A DNA stretch of 64,000 nt from Sarcocystis neurona (taxonomy: Eukaryota; Apicomplexa; Conoidasida; Eucoccidiorida; Sarcocystidae): contig KL647308.1 of the NCBI GenBank assembly GCA_000727475.1, positions 2,301,133 through 2,365,132 of the forward strand. Reading direction: 5' to 3'. The position numbers were made by a program, and so were the translations under genes. The notes below the pieces were generated by a model. It was not told the origin of the DNA. It did not search any database and saw nothing but the letters and a program-made list of their open reading frames with translations. This document shows, piece after piece, positions 22,455 through 34,524 of the stretch; the first letter of the stretch is position 1, and each line of letters opens with the position of its first letter.

Positions 22455-25400
22455 CTATAGATAGATAGATACTCTTGTGTGTGTTCGCAGGTCTTGTTGT
22501 GTGTTTGGTATTTCGTGGGAAGAAGAGGGGAGAAGAGAGACCCCCTTGCCCGCGAATTTCTGCGGAAAGGGACGAAGAACGGCATGCAACTCGGTCTCGC
22601 CTTCTCTGCGTGTCTCCCGCTGCTGGCGCGAGGGGAGGTCCCTTCTCGACGCCGCAGCTCTACGCCCGCAGGAGAAGAGGAGCAGAAGCAGCAGCAGGAG
22701 AGGGTAGCAGAGGCCGCATGCATTCGTACACATACATCTGCTGCCCGCAGGTGAAGAGCGAACTGCGGCGCAGAAGAAGTTCCTGTCACGAACCTTCGAG
22801 AATTCGGCCTCGGCCGTCCGTAGAAGTCGCCTCGCATGCAGCAGCAAGTTGCTGAGATAGACGCCTCAGCCGCTCAACGGCTGCTTCTCCTACTTCGTCA
22901 CCAAGAAAAACCGTCTCCTCCTGCTGCTGCTGCTGCTGCTTCTCTGGCTGCGTCCTGAGGGCCTGCAGCTGCTCACGGAGCTGCTGCTGCTGCCGCGTTT
23001 CCACGGGCTGCTGTTGCTGCTGCTGCAGGGCGAGCTGCTGCTGTTGCTGCTCCAGCAGCTCAGTTCTTTCTTTTCGAGCCTTCTCCACATTTACTTGCAT
23101 GCGCCGCATCATCTCATCAAAAGCAGCGCTATGAACCTTTCTTGTTTCTCTTTCCACTTCTTCCTGAAGCATGCGTACCACTGCAGCATATGCTGCGGCA
23201 CCAACGCCACCTGCTGCTGCCTCTAAAATGCCCCGCAGCCGCACATTTCCGCCGGCGCCTTCCTCTTCTCTTGTCCGCAAGCCTTCTTCTCCTTCTTGTT
23301 CTCCTTCTTCTGCTTCTCCATCTTCTTCTCTACCGCCTTTCTTCCCCTCCTGCGTTTGCTGCTGCTGCTGTTGCTGCTGCTGCTGTTGCTGCTGCTGCTG
23401 TGCGGCCGCCGCTGCTGCCTCGTCCAGCCGACGGTTGACATTTGCTGCTGCAGCAGCAATGACCGCCTGCTCTTCTGCTGCTTCCTCTAGCTCCTGCAGA
23501 AGGTCGGGGGTGACTTCAAGAGGCGTATTCGTCCGCGGAGGAGGACGCTGTCCCGCTGCTGCAGCTGCTTCTCTTCTTTGCTGAAGCAGCTGCAGCAGCG
23601 GCTCGAGCTGCCGGTCAGCCTGCAGGGCGGCGTGCAAACGCTGCAGCAGGAACGGCTGCGTGTCCCGCAGGGCCCGCTGCAGCAGCTAAAAGAAAACAGC
23701 AACGCAAAAGCAAAAGCAGCAGGACGACATCAAGTGGATAGCAGCAGCAGAGAAGGAGAGATAAAAAGGGAAAAGAGAGCAGCAGGGAGAAAACCGAGGG
23801 TTGCCGACAGATCAAGAAGCAGCAGCAGAGAAAGTGGAGTGCCACTTCTCAGAAAGACCACGCACAGCTGCAGCAGCTCTCTCACGGACGTGCGTAGCAG
23901 CAGCAGCAGGAGGGGCATGCAGCATCAGCAGGAGGGGCATGCAGCAGCAGCAGGAGGCCCATGCAGCAGCAGCAGCAGGAGGGCATGCAGCAGCAGCAGC
24001 AGGAGGAGGAGGAGGGGCATGCAACAGCAGCAGGAGGCCCATGCAGCAGCAGCAGGAGGGGCATGCAGCAGCGGCAGGACGGGCGAGCAGCAGCAGGGCG
24101 GGCGGGCAGCAGCAGGAGGGGCAGGAAGCAGTAGGGGCAGCAGGAGTGGCAGCAGCGGCGGCAACCGCTCTCAGTCGAAAGAGCAGCAAAGGGAGCCTTC
24201 TTGGGGCAATGCAGCAGCAGCAGCACCTCCGCATCGGCAGCAAGGCAGCAGCAAACACGCATAAAGACTCTTGCGAGGACGGAGCAACGCGACGAAGAGA
24301 AGAAGACGCAGGAAGAAACCGAAGCAGAAAACGAGCGAGGACGAAGAAGATGAACAGCAAGGCAATCGACGAAGAAGAAGAAGAAGTCAACAGAGAAAGG
24401 AGACGAAATAGACCGAGGAGGACGGAGGATAAGAAGAGAAGGGACGTAAGGCAGAAGAAGAGGAAGGGAAAGCAGAGCAGCAAATCGAAGAAGACAGAAA
24501 GACAGGGCAGCAGAAGAAGTACACCAAGGCGGAAGAGAAGCACATGCGCCTGTGGGGGGTGGCGAGGGCTTAAGAGAGCCACCTTTGTATAGACGGAGCC
24601 TATTCGTTTCTTCTTGGGGGCATGCAGCTGCTGCAGCTTCTGTGTCCTCCTACTTGAAGAGCCTTTGCTGCTTCACTTGGCGAGAGCTGCGGCGAGTCAG
24701 GTGTCACGTGCATGTAACGAGAAAACAAAATTTGGGCAGCTTCAGGCAGCTGCAGCAGCCGAAGTTGTTGTCTCCGCAGCAGAGCCCTTGCAGCCGCATA
24801 TACCCGCGCGGTCGTTCTTGTTCCTCTCTTCTCTTCTCCTCCCCCTGCTGCTCCTGCTGCTGCTCCTGCTGCTGCTGCTGCTCCTGTTGCTGCTGTTCCA
24901 GCTGCAGTTCCTGCTGCTGGAGTGCCTCCCTCCTCCTCCCGCCGCTGCTGCTGCCCCGTCTGTCGGCTGATCAGTCCTCCTGTCTGCTGCTGCTGCGGCT
25001 GCGGCTGCTGAGTTCTCGTCCCCTTTTGCTGCCTTCCCTTCGTGTCTGCTGCTTCCTCCTGCGGCGCACGGGGTCTCTGTTGCTGCTGCTGCGGTTGCTT
25101 CTCCTGCTGCTTTTTTTCCCCCAGCGTCGTCACTGCGACTTCTCCTTCCGTCTCGGCCTGCGGTTCTTCCTGCAGCAGCAGCAGTGGTCCTTCCTTCTCC
25201 TCTTCCGCTCCCCCGAACTCAAGCGGTTGCTGCTGCTGCTGCTCCGTCTCCTCTTCCTCTTCCTCTTGCCAAGCCCGCAGCTGCAGCCACGTGGCCCTTT
25301 CTAAGCGCTCCTGCGCTGCTGCTGCTGCTGCGTAGGCGTCCTCCTCGCTCTCCCCTTCCGCACCCCCCGCCGACCTGCTGCTGCTTTTGCTGCCCGTGCT

Positions 25401-26910
25401 GCTGCTGCCTCCTGCGCCAGGCGGAGCGAGAGGGAAAACCGTCGCCCACCCGTGGACTTCAAGCCTGCGGACGAGCCCGCCCACCCCACCGGCGTCGATG
25501 AGTCTGCGTGAGGCAGACAACTCCCCTTCCTTCCATGGGAGAAGAATTCTCTTCTTTCTTAGGACGATAGGGCCCTCGGGTTGCTTCCCTTTCCCTGAAC
25601 TCTCCTTTCTTCGGTCGTTATTATCTTCGTCCGTCTTTTGCTGCTGCTTTTGCTGCTGCCGCGCATGCAGTTTGTAGAGACGCATGAAAGGCCTCGGTAT
25701 TTTCTTCTGCTGCAGCAGAGCAGCTTCTTCCTCGGTGAGAGCCGGCAGCACGAGCACGTCGTCGATGGTGGAGGCGTGCTGCAACGAGGCGCTGCGCTCT
25801 TTCTGGTGTACGTACACTGCAGCGAACCGCTGCTGCAACTCTGTGGGGTCGGTAGCAGCGAGGAAAGCGTCAACGTCTCGTGATGCATGCGGAGTAAAAA
25901 GCCAGTCCAGGTACAAGTTCTTCGGGAGTTCCTGCAGCAGCTGCTGTAGTTCTCCTGCGTCAATCTTGTCGCTTCTTTCCTTATAAAAAACAGTAGCAGC
26001 AGCCCGAGCCTCCTCTCCACCTGTCCACCGGGCCGCTCTCTCCCGAGCAGCTGCTGCTGCTGCAGCAAACGGCAGCAGCTGCTCGTACGATCGTCCCCGC
26101 AGCAGATGCGCTTGCGCCGCTGCAGCTGCTGCTCCTGGGGGTCGTTGGCCAACGCCTCGCACTCCCGCTGTTGCTGCAGAGCGACGAGCAGCAACAGCAG
26201 CAGCCGCCTCTGCCGCAGCAGCAGCAGGAGCAGCACTGGGAAAAGTAGCGAAGGGCGGCAGATTCGTCGCTGCGACGTTCTGCTGCTGCTGCGAAAGAGA
26301 AGAGGGGGCGGCTGCCTCACCAAATAAGGAAGCTTCTAGCTCGGGAAGAGGGAACGGATACGCCAACCCCGGGGGAGCTACGATTTTCTCGCGAACGGAT
26401 CTTCTGCTGTTCGCAGCCTCAGCTTTCTCGACGACACTTGCTGCAGCAGCAGCAGCAGTATGAGTAGCAGCAGAGGCAGCAGCGGGCGTAGCAGCAGCAG
26501 GCGCCGCAGCACCAACGTCCGCAGCAGCAACAGCAGCCGCGGGTCCAGTAGCAGCAGGAGCAGCAGCAAAAGCAGCAGCAGTCGGCGGTGAAGCGGCAGT
26601 AGCAGCAGCGCGCCCGGCATTGCGTCTCTGCGGCTGCTTCCTCCTCGTCTCTTGCTGCGTGTCCTGCTGCTGCTCCTGCTGCCGTCCCCGCTGCTTGTTC
26701 TTCTGCTGTTGGCCTTCCTCCTTCTGCTGCTTCTCGTGGGGCTGCTCCCGCCCACTCGGCTGCGGCTTCATCTTCTTCAGTCGCTGCTCTTCCCTCTCTT
26801 GCTGCTGCTGCTGCCGACGTTGCTGTTGCTGGGGCTGCCCTTCCTCCGGCTGCTTCTCCAACTGCTGCGGCACGTCCTCCTGCTGCTGCTGATCCCTCGG
26901 GAATCTGCGG
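22455..26910 (-). CDS. Large Gln/Ala-rich protein, unidentified, at least three exons
   Basis: Three - strand exons join in phase: about 26910-24654, 23685-22794 and 22657-22455 (stop). Splice sites are donor GTAGGA / acceptor TTTTCTTTTAG and donor GTTCGT / acceptor CTGCGGGCGTAGAG. Exon 1 has ordinary globular-looking stretches (KIVAPPGLAYPFPLPELEAS, LQELPKNLYLDWLFTPHASR, STIDDVLVLPALTEEEAALL, LVRRLEVHGWATVFPLAPP) broken by poly-Ala, poly-Gln and Glu-rich tracts. Its end (ALLRRQQLRLLQLPEAAQIL) and exon 2 (ALRDTQPFLLQRLHAALQ) look helical. Exon 2 also has a poly-Gln run of about 18 residues, a Glu/Gly-rich linker and a coiled-coil-like part (DEMMRRMQVNVEKARKERTE). Exon 3 contains ELHAVLRPFPQKFAGKG and is the least certain. 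The total exceeds 1,100 residues before the N-terminal part. No domain family was recognised. Confidence 0.62.
22794..23685 (-). CDS. Gln/Ala-rich protein, middle exon
   Basis: 892 nt, phase 0 to phase 1. It starts LLQRALRDTQPFLLQRLHAA directly after the acceptor. Pro-rich and acidic stretches (NTPLEVTPDLLQELEEAAEE) precede the poly-Gln run at about 23352-23405. The C-terminal half is likely coiled coil (VEKARKERTELLEQ). Non-repeat segments on this strand have normal composition, while the + strand reading is Leu/Cys-rich. Confidence 0.65.
23905..24090. repeat. 22-bp minisatellite containing GCATGC, in an intron
   Basis: Units of about CAGCAGCAGGAGGGGCATG repeat with GCATGC cores starting near 23915, 23937, 23959, 23983, 24017, 24039 and 24061. 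The usual period is 22 bp, with two expanded units. The period is not a multiple of three, and the array lies between the phased exons ending at 24654 and starting at 23685, so it is non-coding despite the open frames across it. Confidence 0.75.
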
Positions 26911-27364
26911 CGGCTTCCTGCTGCTGCATCACTTTCTGGTGCTGTTGCAGACTGCCTTCCTGCAGGGGATAGCGCTGCTGCTGCAGGCTTTGCTGTCCGT
27001 GTTGCATTGTGCCTTGCTGCTGCTGCACCTGCTGCTGCACCTGCTGCGTCTCTGGCTCCCGCTTCTCCTTTCTTTCCTGCTGCTGCTGCTGCAGCAAGTC
27101 CCACGTCGGCTCCGCAAGGACTGCGTGAACGTCGAGCAGCCGCAGAGGCAATGGGAGACGCAGCTGCAGCACTTCCCACGGCAGAGAAACCGGGACGGAG
27201 GAGAGAACGAGACGCAGCAACAGCAGGAGCAAGCCTGTAGAAAAATTCTTCACCACACGTTCTCCCGTCTGTGCGGCCCGCAGCAGCAGCAGCAGGTGTT
27301 GGAGCAGCAGCAGCAGCTTGACGCGCACGAGGGAAGGGAGTAGAAGAGAAGCAGACAGGAGCAA
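26890..27364 (-). CDS. Probable N-terminal segment of the Gln/Ala-rich gene, in another frame
   Basis: This - strand frame reads LLLLL-rich sequence, then RAAQTGERVVKNFSTG, then VPVSLPWEVLQLRLPLPLRL and LLDVHAVLAEPTWDLL before a Gln-rich stretch (EPETQQVQQQVQQQQGTMQ). The non-repeat part reads like real protein and lies immediately upstream of the long exon, but the frame differs by one. Either a short intron or a one-base error in the CAG-rich sequence near 26890-26935 is required. No ATG start was confirmed. Confidence 0.4.
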
Positions 27365-29090
27365 CAGCAGCAGCTATTTGAAAAGGGAAGACAGCAGCTG
27401 CAGCAGCAACGGACGTCACCCCAGGCAAGTACCTCCTGCCTACACCGAGGTTTATAGAACTATTCATCTGTGAAGAGCTGCAGCAATAAACAAACCCTGG
27501 GGAAACAGAGCGCCTCCTGCTGCCGTCGGTCTTTCCTCTGCTGCCGTTCAAGTGACAGCAACTGCTCCCTCTGCTGCTGCTGCAGTTCCTGAGTCTGCTG
27601 CGGTTGCCGCCGCTGTCCCAGACGCTTCCGCGGCTTCTGCTGCTGGTGCTGCTTCTGCTGCTGCTGCAGCCGCAGCTGCCGCCGCTGCTACTGGCCTGTG
27701 TGGCATTGTTGCGGCTGATTCTCCGGCTGCTGCTGCTGCATGTGGGATTGCTGCTGCCCCATCGGCTATTGCTGCACCACCTGTCTCTTGTCTCTAGGGA
27801 AGGGAACGTGTGCAGCAACGCAGAAAAGAGAGTAAGCAGCCGCCACCGCCGCACTGCCGGAAGCTCCGCAGCAGCAACAGCAGCAGGCACTGGGCGCGCA
27901 GCAGCCGAGAGGAGAACAGCAGCAGCAGGAACTGCGACCAGAGATGCGGAAGAAGGAGCAGCAGCAGCACCGGCGGGTCGTCGGTGCGAACCAGCAGAAA
28001 GAGTAACGGCAGCAGTGGGGCACGACGCAGGTGTCACTACAGCAGCAGCAGCAAGTCGAGAAGGAAGAGAACAAACAGAAGCACGAGACGACAGGGGGGA
28101 AGCAGCAGCAGCAGGGGGAGGAAGGGTAGCAATAGAGAGGAAAGGCGTGTAGGGAAAGAAGCAGGAGCAACAGAAAACCTTTGCCGGCTGAGCAGCAAAA
28201 TTGACGGAAGCGGGAGACGGGACCCCACACCGAGGAGCACCGGCAGCAGCAGCAGCGGCTGGGAGAGAGGAAGAAGCCAAGCAGGCAGGAAGGAAGAGAA
28301 CAGAAAACAAGGAGAAGTAGCTGCAGCAGCGAAGACACGAACGGGGAGGCAGAAAGCCAGAGAAACGCACTGATTTCCCCCTGCTGCGTGTCCTTCGACA
28401 AAGACGCAGGAGCAGCAGCAGGCGGCGCACTCGCACTTGCAGCAGACCGGAGAGCAGCAGCAGCAGAGAAGAGCGCAGCAAGAGAAGGAAACGAGGAGCG
28501 TGGAACAGCAGCAGGGGCAGCGAAAAGGAGAGAAGACAACGGCAGCAAGAAGCAACCACAAGCGGAAGAAGAAGAAGCGACAAAAGAGCAGACAGCAGCA
28601 GCAAGCAGTGCTGCAGCAGCAGATATCCCGGCACAGGCCGCAGCATACGGAGAAGCAGCAGCAGCAAAGAAGAAGGCAGCAGCAGCAGAGAAATCGAGGC
28701 CGGCGAGAAGACGAGGATGAAACACGCCGGCAGCAGCAACGGCAGCAGAAGCAGCGGAAGCAGCAGGAAGAGACGCCGGTGGGCAAAAAAAGAGACACGC
28801 GCGTCTCGCGCGTCGCTGCAGTCGCAGAGGAGACGCGCACGGGGTGTCGCCGCACGTCTCCCTCTTCACGTGGGGGAGACGGCGGCGGGCATCCCCGCGA
28901 GTTGACGAAGAGCGGAATTCGAAGCGAAACGACCACAACGCAGAAGGACGCGGCGGGGGGGGAGGCCACCTTCGCATGCAGGCGCGCAGCGCAGGACGGG
29001 AGACAAAGCAGAAGCGGAGACGCATGCAGGGGGGGGGCAGGCAGCAAAGGGAGGGACACACAGGGCCAGAGGAAGAGCTACTCTCCACCT
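27365..29090. other. CAG/GCA-rich block, coding strand undecided
   Basis: Interrupted CAG/GCA tracts span about 27540-28780. The + strand has open Ala/Glu/Lys-rich frames (28388-28720, starting MSFDKDAGAAAGG). The - strand frame is open without a stop from 28739 into the gene below. Neither has enough non-repeat sequence to decide. The upstream part of the Gln/Ala-rich gene may lie here. Confidence 0.4.
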
Positions 29091-29096
29091 GTACAG

Positions 29097-29770
29097 ATAG
29101 AGACATATATGTGTGTATATGTATATATGCATATATACGGAAAAACCAGGAGAGATCTACGAAAGACTCAGAGCCACCCTTCACATGTATATATACGTAT
29201 ATATGAGACGCAGGGAAGAGACACAGTAATGGAGGTCTATCCTTAACATACGTATATATATATATATGTCCGTATATGCCACCCTTCACATATATATATA
29301 CGTATATATGAGACGCAGAGACGAAGTACACACACAGAGATAGAGGTGTATCCTTCACATAAATATATGTCCGTATATGGAAGGAGAAGGACAGCGCTAT
29401 TCTTCCGATGTGTCTATACACAGACTTGTATGGGGAAGGGCAGAGAAAGACTCGGAGCAATCCTTCCTATGGAAGAGAGACACAGAGATGGAGCTGCCCT
29501 CTCTATATATCTGTACGTATATGTACACATATATATATGTGCATGTACGTATATAGGGAAGGACAGGAAGAGAGAGGATATCCTTCCCATGTGTATATAA
29601 GGAAGGGCAGCAAGAGACAGCGCAGTCCTTCACATGTATTTGGGGGGACAAAGACAGAGGGATATCTCCTTTTCAGAAGACATAAATATATTGATGTATG
29701 TGTACATGGAAGGACAGCGCATGCGCTAATATCCTTCACACACACGTATATAGAGAGAGAGGAAGGGGCA
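29097..29770. repeat. Degenerate minisatellite, units about 60-75 bp
   Basis: About ten units each combine a TA-rich block (ACATATATATACGTATATAT) with a purine block (GAGACGCAGAGACG, AAGGACAGGAAGAGAGAG) and close with ATCCTTCACAT or a variant. The block continues to 29860 as CA/TA repeats. It is non-coding. Confidence 0.8.
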
Positions 29771-29902
29771 GCGATACAGAGAGAGACACACACACACACA
29801 CGCATGCACACACATATATACATATATACGGATATATGAATATGCACACACATGTGTGTATGTGTGTAGTTTTGTTTGTCTTGGGTTGCTGCCTGCTGCG
29901 AG

Positions 29903-30219
29903 GGAAGAGACGGCAGCAGAAGAGCTGCGGGGGGCAATGCGACTGCTGCGGCCGCGCGGAGAGAAGAGGCGGGGGCCGCGAGCAGAGCAGCGCGCATGCA
30001 GTCGCGAGGAGGAGAAGAGAGCGGATGAAAGACGAAGAGGAGATGCATGCGCGAGAACTGGAAAGACGCCTGGAAAAAGACGAAAAAGGAGGGGGAGTCT
30101 TTTTTGAGGGGTGCTGCATGCCACCGTCGGACGCGGAAGCGACAGCAGCAGCAGATGCGAATGGAGAGGTCTCCCGAGGCACCTGCTGTTGCCACGGAGA
30201 GAACAGGAGGGGGAGCTGA
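29903..30219 (+). CDS. Charged, helix-rich exon candidate
   Basis: After a pyrimidine/T-rich acceptor-like stretch ending at 29902, the + frame is open for 105 residues to a TGA at 30217-30219. It includes a strongly charged helix (RRRRERMKDEEEMHARELER) and a less repetitive end (EGCCMPPSDAEATAAADANG). The - strand is also open in two frames. It is isolated between repeat arrays, so its gene is unknown and the call is tentative. Confidence 0.3.
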
Positions 30220-30309
30220 TCGATGAAGAGGGGCAGGAAGGGGGAGAGATGAATGAAATGAAAAAATCAGGGGAGAAAAGGGGCCTACATCGGGGGTTTC
30301 ATATCCATC

Positions 30310-30486
30310 TGCAAGAATCTATATATACATATACACATATACATGTACATACATATACATATATACACGACAAAATATCTCTCCATATACATATATACAT
30401 ATATATATCTCCCCATACATATATATATGTATATATATACTCATGTATATATGTATCTCTCTCTCTATATATATATATATATATCT

Positions 30487-30518
<32 letters not shown>

Positions 30519-30613
30519 CTCTCTCTCTGTATATATACACATGTACATATATATATATGGGAACAGCTCTCTCTACTTATATTTATCGATCTCTCTCTAT
30601 CTCTCTCTATCTA

Positions 30614-30644
<31 letters not shown>

Positions 30645-31830
30645 CTCCTTGCGCGTATGTATATATACTCATGTATATATGTGTCTCTCTCTCTGTATCT
30701 ATATACATATTCACATATATATATATATATATGAGAATCTCTCTCTCTCTCTATATATATATATCTATTTGTCTCTATCTATGTCTCTCTCTCTATATAT
30801 ATATCTCCTCATACACATAAATGTATACATATACATATATATATATAATCATGTGTATATGAATCTCTCTCTCTCTCTCTGTGTGTATATATACACATAT
30901 GCATATATATATGTATATATATATATGTATATATGAGAACATCTCTATATATATATATATGTCTCTCTGTCTATATATATATGTATATTTCCTTATATAT
31001 ATATATATATGTTGTGTAGTATTATAAGAGCGTTTGCACATGTACAGGAATATATGTGTGTGTAGATAAAGAGGGGAGAAGAAGTGAAGGCATCGAGAGA
31101 CACAACGGAAGAGAAGTGCTGCTTCATATACAACTTCAACTCCCCATACACAAACACAGACACACAAACACATATATACATGAATATATAGAGAGGGAGA
31201 ATATATATACGGAGAGAGATATTCTCATATATATATATGTATGTGTATATGTGTATACATACAGAGAGATAGAGAGATAGAGAGATAGAGAGATACATAT
31301 ATATATGTGTATATATATATAGATAAAGAGAGATATTCCCATATATGTATGTATGTGTATATGTATGTGTAGAGAGATAGAGGAAGAGAGGAAGGCAGAG
31401 AGGAACGTACACAGAGAGGGAGATGAAAAGAAATGGAAAATCACTTCATTGACAAATATGAGTCCGCAGCACTGTTTCATATACTGATACAGAGGAAGAA
31501 ATATAGTCAGTACGACACAAACACATATACGTATATGAGAATATCTCTCTTTATCTATCTATATATATATATACATATATGTATATATGTATCTCTCTAT
31601 CTCTCTATCTCTCTGCATGTATACACATACACACACATATATATGAGAATATATATAGGGATAGAAAGTGAGAGACGCACATATACATAGATATGGAGAC
31701 AGATACACACACACACACACACACACATATGCATATATATAGAATATAGAGAGAGTGTGTGTGTGTGTGTATGCGTGTGTATACATATAGGAGAATCCCA
31801 TTGAACGTATAGAAGATGATACGAAGAGAG
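30310..31830. repeat. TCTC/TA satellite-like block with internal inversions
   Basis: 1.5 kb alternates TA runs, ACATATACAT blocks and TCTCTCTC runs. Up to about 31010 the pyrimidine runs are on the + strand. From 31190 to 31400 they appear as AGAGAG, that is, inverted. From 31535 they return to TCTC, then turn again near 31680. Units are roughly 90-110 bp. All ORFs in it are Tyr/Ile/Ser/Leu repeat translations. Confidence 0.88.
31216..31660. repeat. Imperfect inverted repeat, arms about 130 bp
   Basis: The left arm (about 31216-31350) starts GAGATATTCTCATATATATA, contains GTGTATACATACAGAGAGAT and ends AAAGAGAGATATTCCCATAT. The right arm (about 31530-31660) is its reverse complement with few changes (ATATGAGAATATCTCTCTTT ... 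CTCTGCATGTATACACATAC ... ATATGAGAATATAT). The roughly 180-bp spacer at 31351-31529 is ordinary sequence. Confidence 0.7.
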
Positions 31831-32156
31831 TCACATATGTAATAGGAAAAGAGTCATACACATATATATACTAGAAGGGGAGTCACACATATATAGAGTA
31901 GTAAGAGAGTCACATGTATATATAGTAGAAACATAGAGTGACACACATATATGTGTGTGTGTAGTATTATGGGAGTGCTAGAAAGTAGAAGTCGTCGAGG
32001 TCGTGTTGGTGGAGCCGTTTTACGACCCTCGCAGTAGCAGCAGCAGCAGGAGGAAGAGCAGAACGTCTCAGTTTTTGCGGAGGAGAAGTGGCCCTGGAAG
32101 TGTGCGCAGCAGCAGTCGCCCCAGGAGCAGTACGCAGTAGGAGGAGCTCTCCACTT

Positions 32157-33100
32157 CTAACAGCAATAGAAGTAGCAACAGAAGCAGCAGAAGCAGCAGA
32201 GCCGCGGCAGGAGTGTCAGGGACTTCCTGTCATATATTGCGAGATATGACGAAGTCGCAGCACTTCTCGTGAGACACGCAGCAGCGGTGGGGCCCTCTCG
32301 AGGGACTGGCGGGAGACTCGGGCGAAGAGAAAAAACGCCGGTGCATGCGCTGGAAGTACTTGCAGAAGCGGGAGGATTAGCGGGAGTACGGGGGGGAGGC
32401 GGAGGATAGGAGTAGGAGGGGTACACCGGCTGTAGAGTAGCATAGAGGGAGGACATGAGTAGCTGCTGCTGCTGCTGTGGTTGTAGTCTCATCATGTTTG
32501 ATGAGAGAAGAAGCAACGTACGTGGGTTGGAGATGAAGAAGACACGTGTAGATAGTGGGCCTTTTCTCGTCGCGAAGACACGGAGTTCCGAGCACGGACG
32601 TCCTGAGACGGACGGAAAAGTGTTGAAGAGAAGCAGCAGCCTGGAAGGACGCCGAGGCGGTGGTAATCTTCGAAAGACCACGCTGCGTTGCGCGCGGGCT
32701 TCACTACCAACTGTTCTTCTGCTGCTGTTCCTCCTGCTCCTGCAGTTGCTGCTGCTTCTCCCACTCCTGCTGCCTCTGCTGCGAAGCTGTGTGCGCTTCG
32801 CTACGAATACTACTAATATGGTTCTTGTTGCTGGGGTGCTGCAGCTGCTGGGGCGAATCACCCGCCGCTGCCGCGTGCAGTGCTACTGCTGCTGCGTGTC
32901 CTTGCGGCGCAGCCTTGCCGGGCAGCAACTGCAGCAGCTGCAGACTGCTTTTTTTCTGTCCTAACTTTTCGTCAAGGACGGCACAGAACTCCACCGGAGG
33001 CGCGCCGCGGGAATGTGTAGAAGACACTACTTGCTGCGCGCCGGAAGTCGGGCAGCGAAGACGGCGCGCGGGCCCGCAGCACGTCGAAAAGGGAGAAGAC
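32157..33100 (-). CDS. Probable exons of an unidentified Gln/Pro-rich protein
   Basis: Two - strand segments read as ordinary protein. The upstream one (about 33100-32706) contains PTSGAQQVVSSTHSRGAPPV, EFCAVLDEKLGQKKSSLQLL, SNKNHISSIRSEAHTASQQ and a Gln/Glu-rich coil (QQEWEKQQQLQEQEEQQQKN). It stops soon after a possible donor (TTG followed by GTAGTG). The downstream one (about 32640-32157) contains NTFPSVSGRPCSELRVFATR, a Gln run and a Pro/Ser-rich stretch (PVYPSYSYPPPPPRTPANPP). An intron of about 67 nt ending CGTCCTTCCAG would join them. A frame between them (KPARNAAWSFEDYHRLGVLP) is also open, so the exact splicing is uncertain. No domain recognised. Confidence 0.42.
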
Positions 33101-33475
33101 GACGAAGAAAGAAGCACCAAAGGGAAGGACGAAGGGTCAGGAATGCGCAGTGATTACATCGTTGGCGGCAGCAGGAAGTAACAGACGGCGGGCTGCAGCA
33201 GCAGCTGCTGCAGCCGTCGCGCACACCAGAAGAAAACGCGCCGCAGCCGCACACACACACACACGCAGCAGCGGGTTCGCCATCGACGAAGCGAAGAAGA
33301 TGAATTAGTAGCGCTGCCGTGTGTGTACAGTTGAGACCCCCGAGAAGTTTCTTTGAAGGATTTATTGTGGGGAAACAGGGGAAAAGTAAAAATCGCTGCA
33401 GTACTGGCAGTTGTAGACAGCCCCGTGTCGAGAAGCTACGCAGCCGTTCACCAGCAAGGCGAAGACGGCGTTTCG

Positions 33476-33497
33476 CTGCGGTGTACGTACACCGCAG
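33476..33497. repeat. Perfect 22-bp palindrome with GGTGTACGTACACC core
   Basis: The 22 bases read the same on both strands: CTGC, then the 14-bp core GGTGTACGTACACC, then GCAG. It is the best copy of a motif that recurs at 25805, 37895-38056, 39606 and 39799. Confidence 0.85.
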
Positions 33498-33680
33498 AGA
33501 GACACACACGTTTCTTCGGCAGGTTCCTCGAAGAATAGGAACAGGAAAACGAGGAAAACACTGCCATAGTCATACTAGACGGCCACGCGTCCATCGTTGA
33601 AGCCTGCCTCGTGTCCGCCGTCTCCTGCAGAGGAGTGTGTGTGTCCTGCTCGCCGATCGCCAGCCGACGCGCATGCCACC

Positions 33681-34492
33681 GCAGCAGCAGCAACAGCAGC
33701 AGCGGCAGCAGCAGCAACAGCAACAGCGGCAGCAGCAGCAGCAGCGGCAGCAGCAGCAGCGGCAGCAACAGCAGCGGCAGCAACAGCAGCAACAGCAGCA
33801 GCGGCAGCAACAGCAGCAGCANNNNNNNNNNNNNNNNNNNNNNNNNNNNNNNNNNNNNNNNNNNNNNNNNNNNNNNNNNNNNNNNNNNNNNNNNNNNNNN
33901 NNNNNNNNNNNNNNNNNNNNNNNNNNNNNNNNNNNNNNNNNNNNNNNNNNNNNNNNNNNNNNNNNNNNNNNNNNNNNNNNNNNNNNNNNNNNNNNNNNNN
34001 NNNNNNNNNNNNNNNNNNNNNNNNNNNNNNNNNNNNNNNNNNNNNNNNNNNNNNNNNNNNNNNNNNNNNNNNNNNNNNNNNNNNNNNNNNNNNNNNNNNN
34101 NNNNNNNNNNNNNNNNNNNNNNNNNNNNNNNNNNNNNNNNNNNNNNNNNNNNNNNNNNNNNNNNNNNNNNNNNNNNNNNNNNNNNNNNNNNNNNNNNNNN
34201 NNNNNNNNNNNNNNNNNNNNNNNNNNNNNNNNNNNNNNNNNNNNNNNNNNNNNNNNNNNNNNNNNNNNNNNNNNNNNNNNNNNNNNNNNNNNNNNNNNNN
34301 NNNNNNNNNNNNNNNNNNNNNNNNNNNNNNNNNNNNNNNNNNNNNNNNNNNNNNNNNNNNNNNNNNNNNNNNNNNNNNNNNNNNNNNNNNNNNNNNNNNN
34401 NNNNNNNNNNNNNNNNNNNNNNNNNNNNNNNNNNNNNNNNNNNNNNNNNNNNNNNNNNNNNNNNNNNNNNNNNNNNNNNNNNNNNNNNNNNN

Positions 34493-34524
<32 letters not shown>

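Noticed and set aside
30111..31480. Several ORFs of 100-200 codons on both strands
   Set aside because: Pure TA/TCTC repeat translation.
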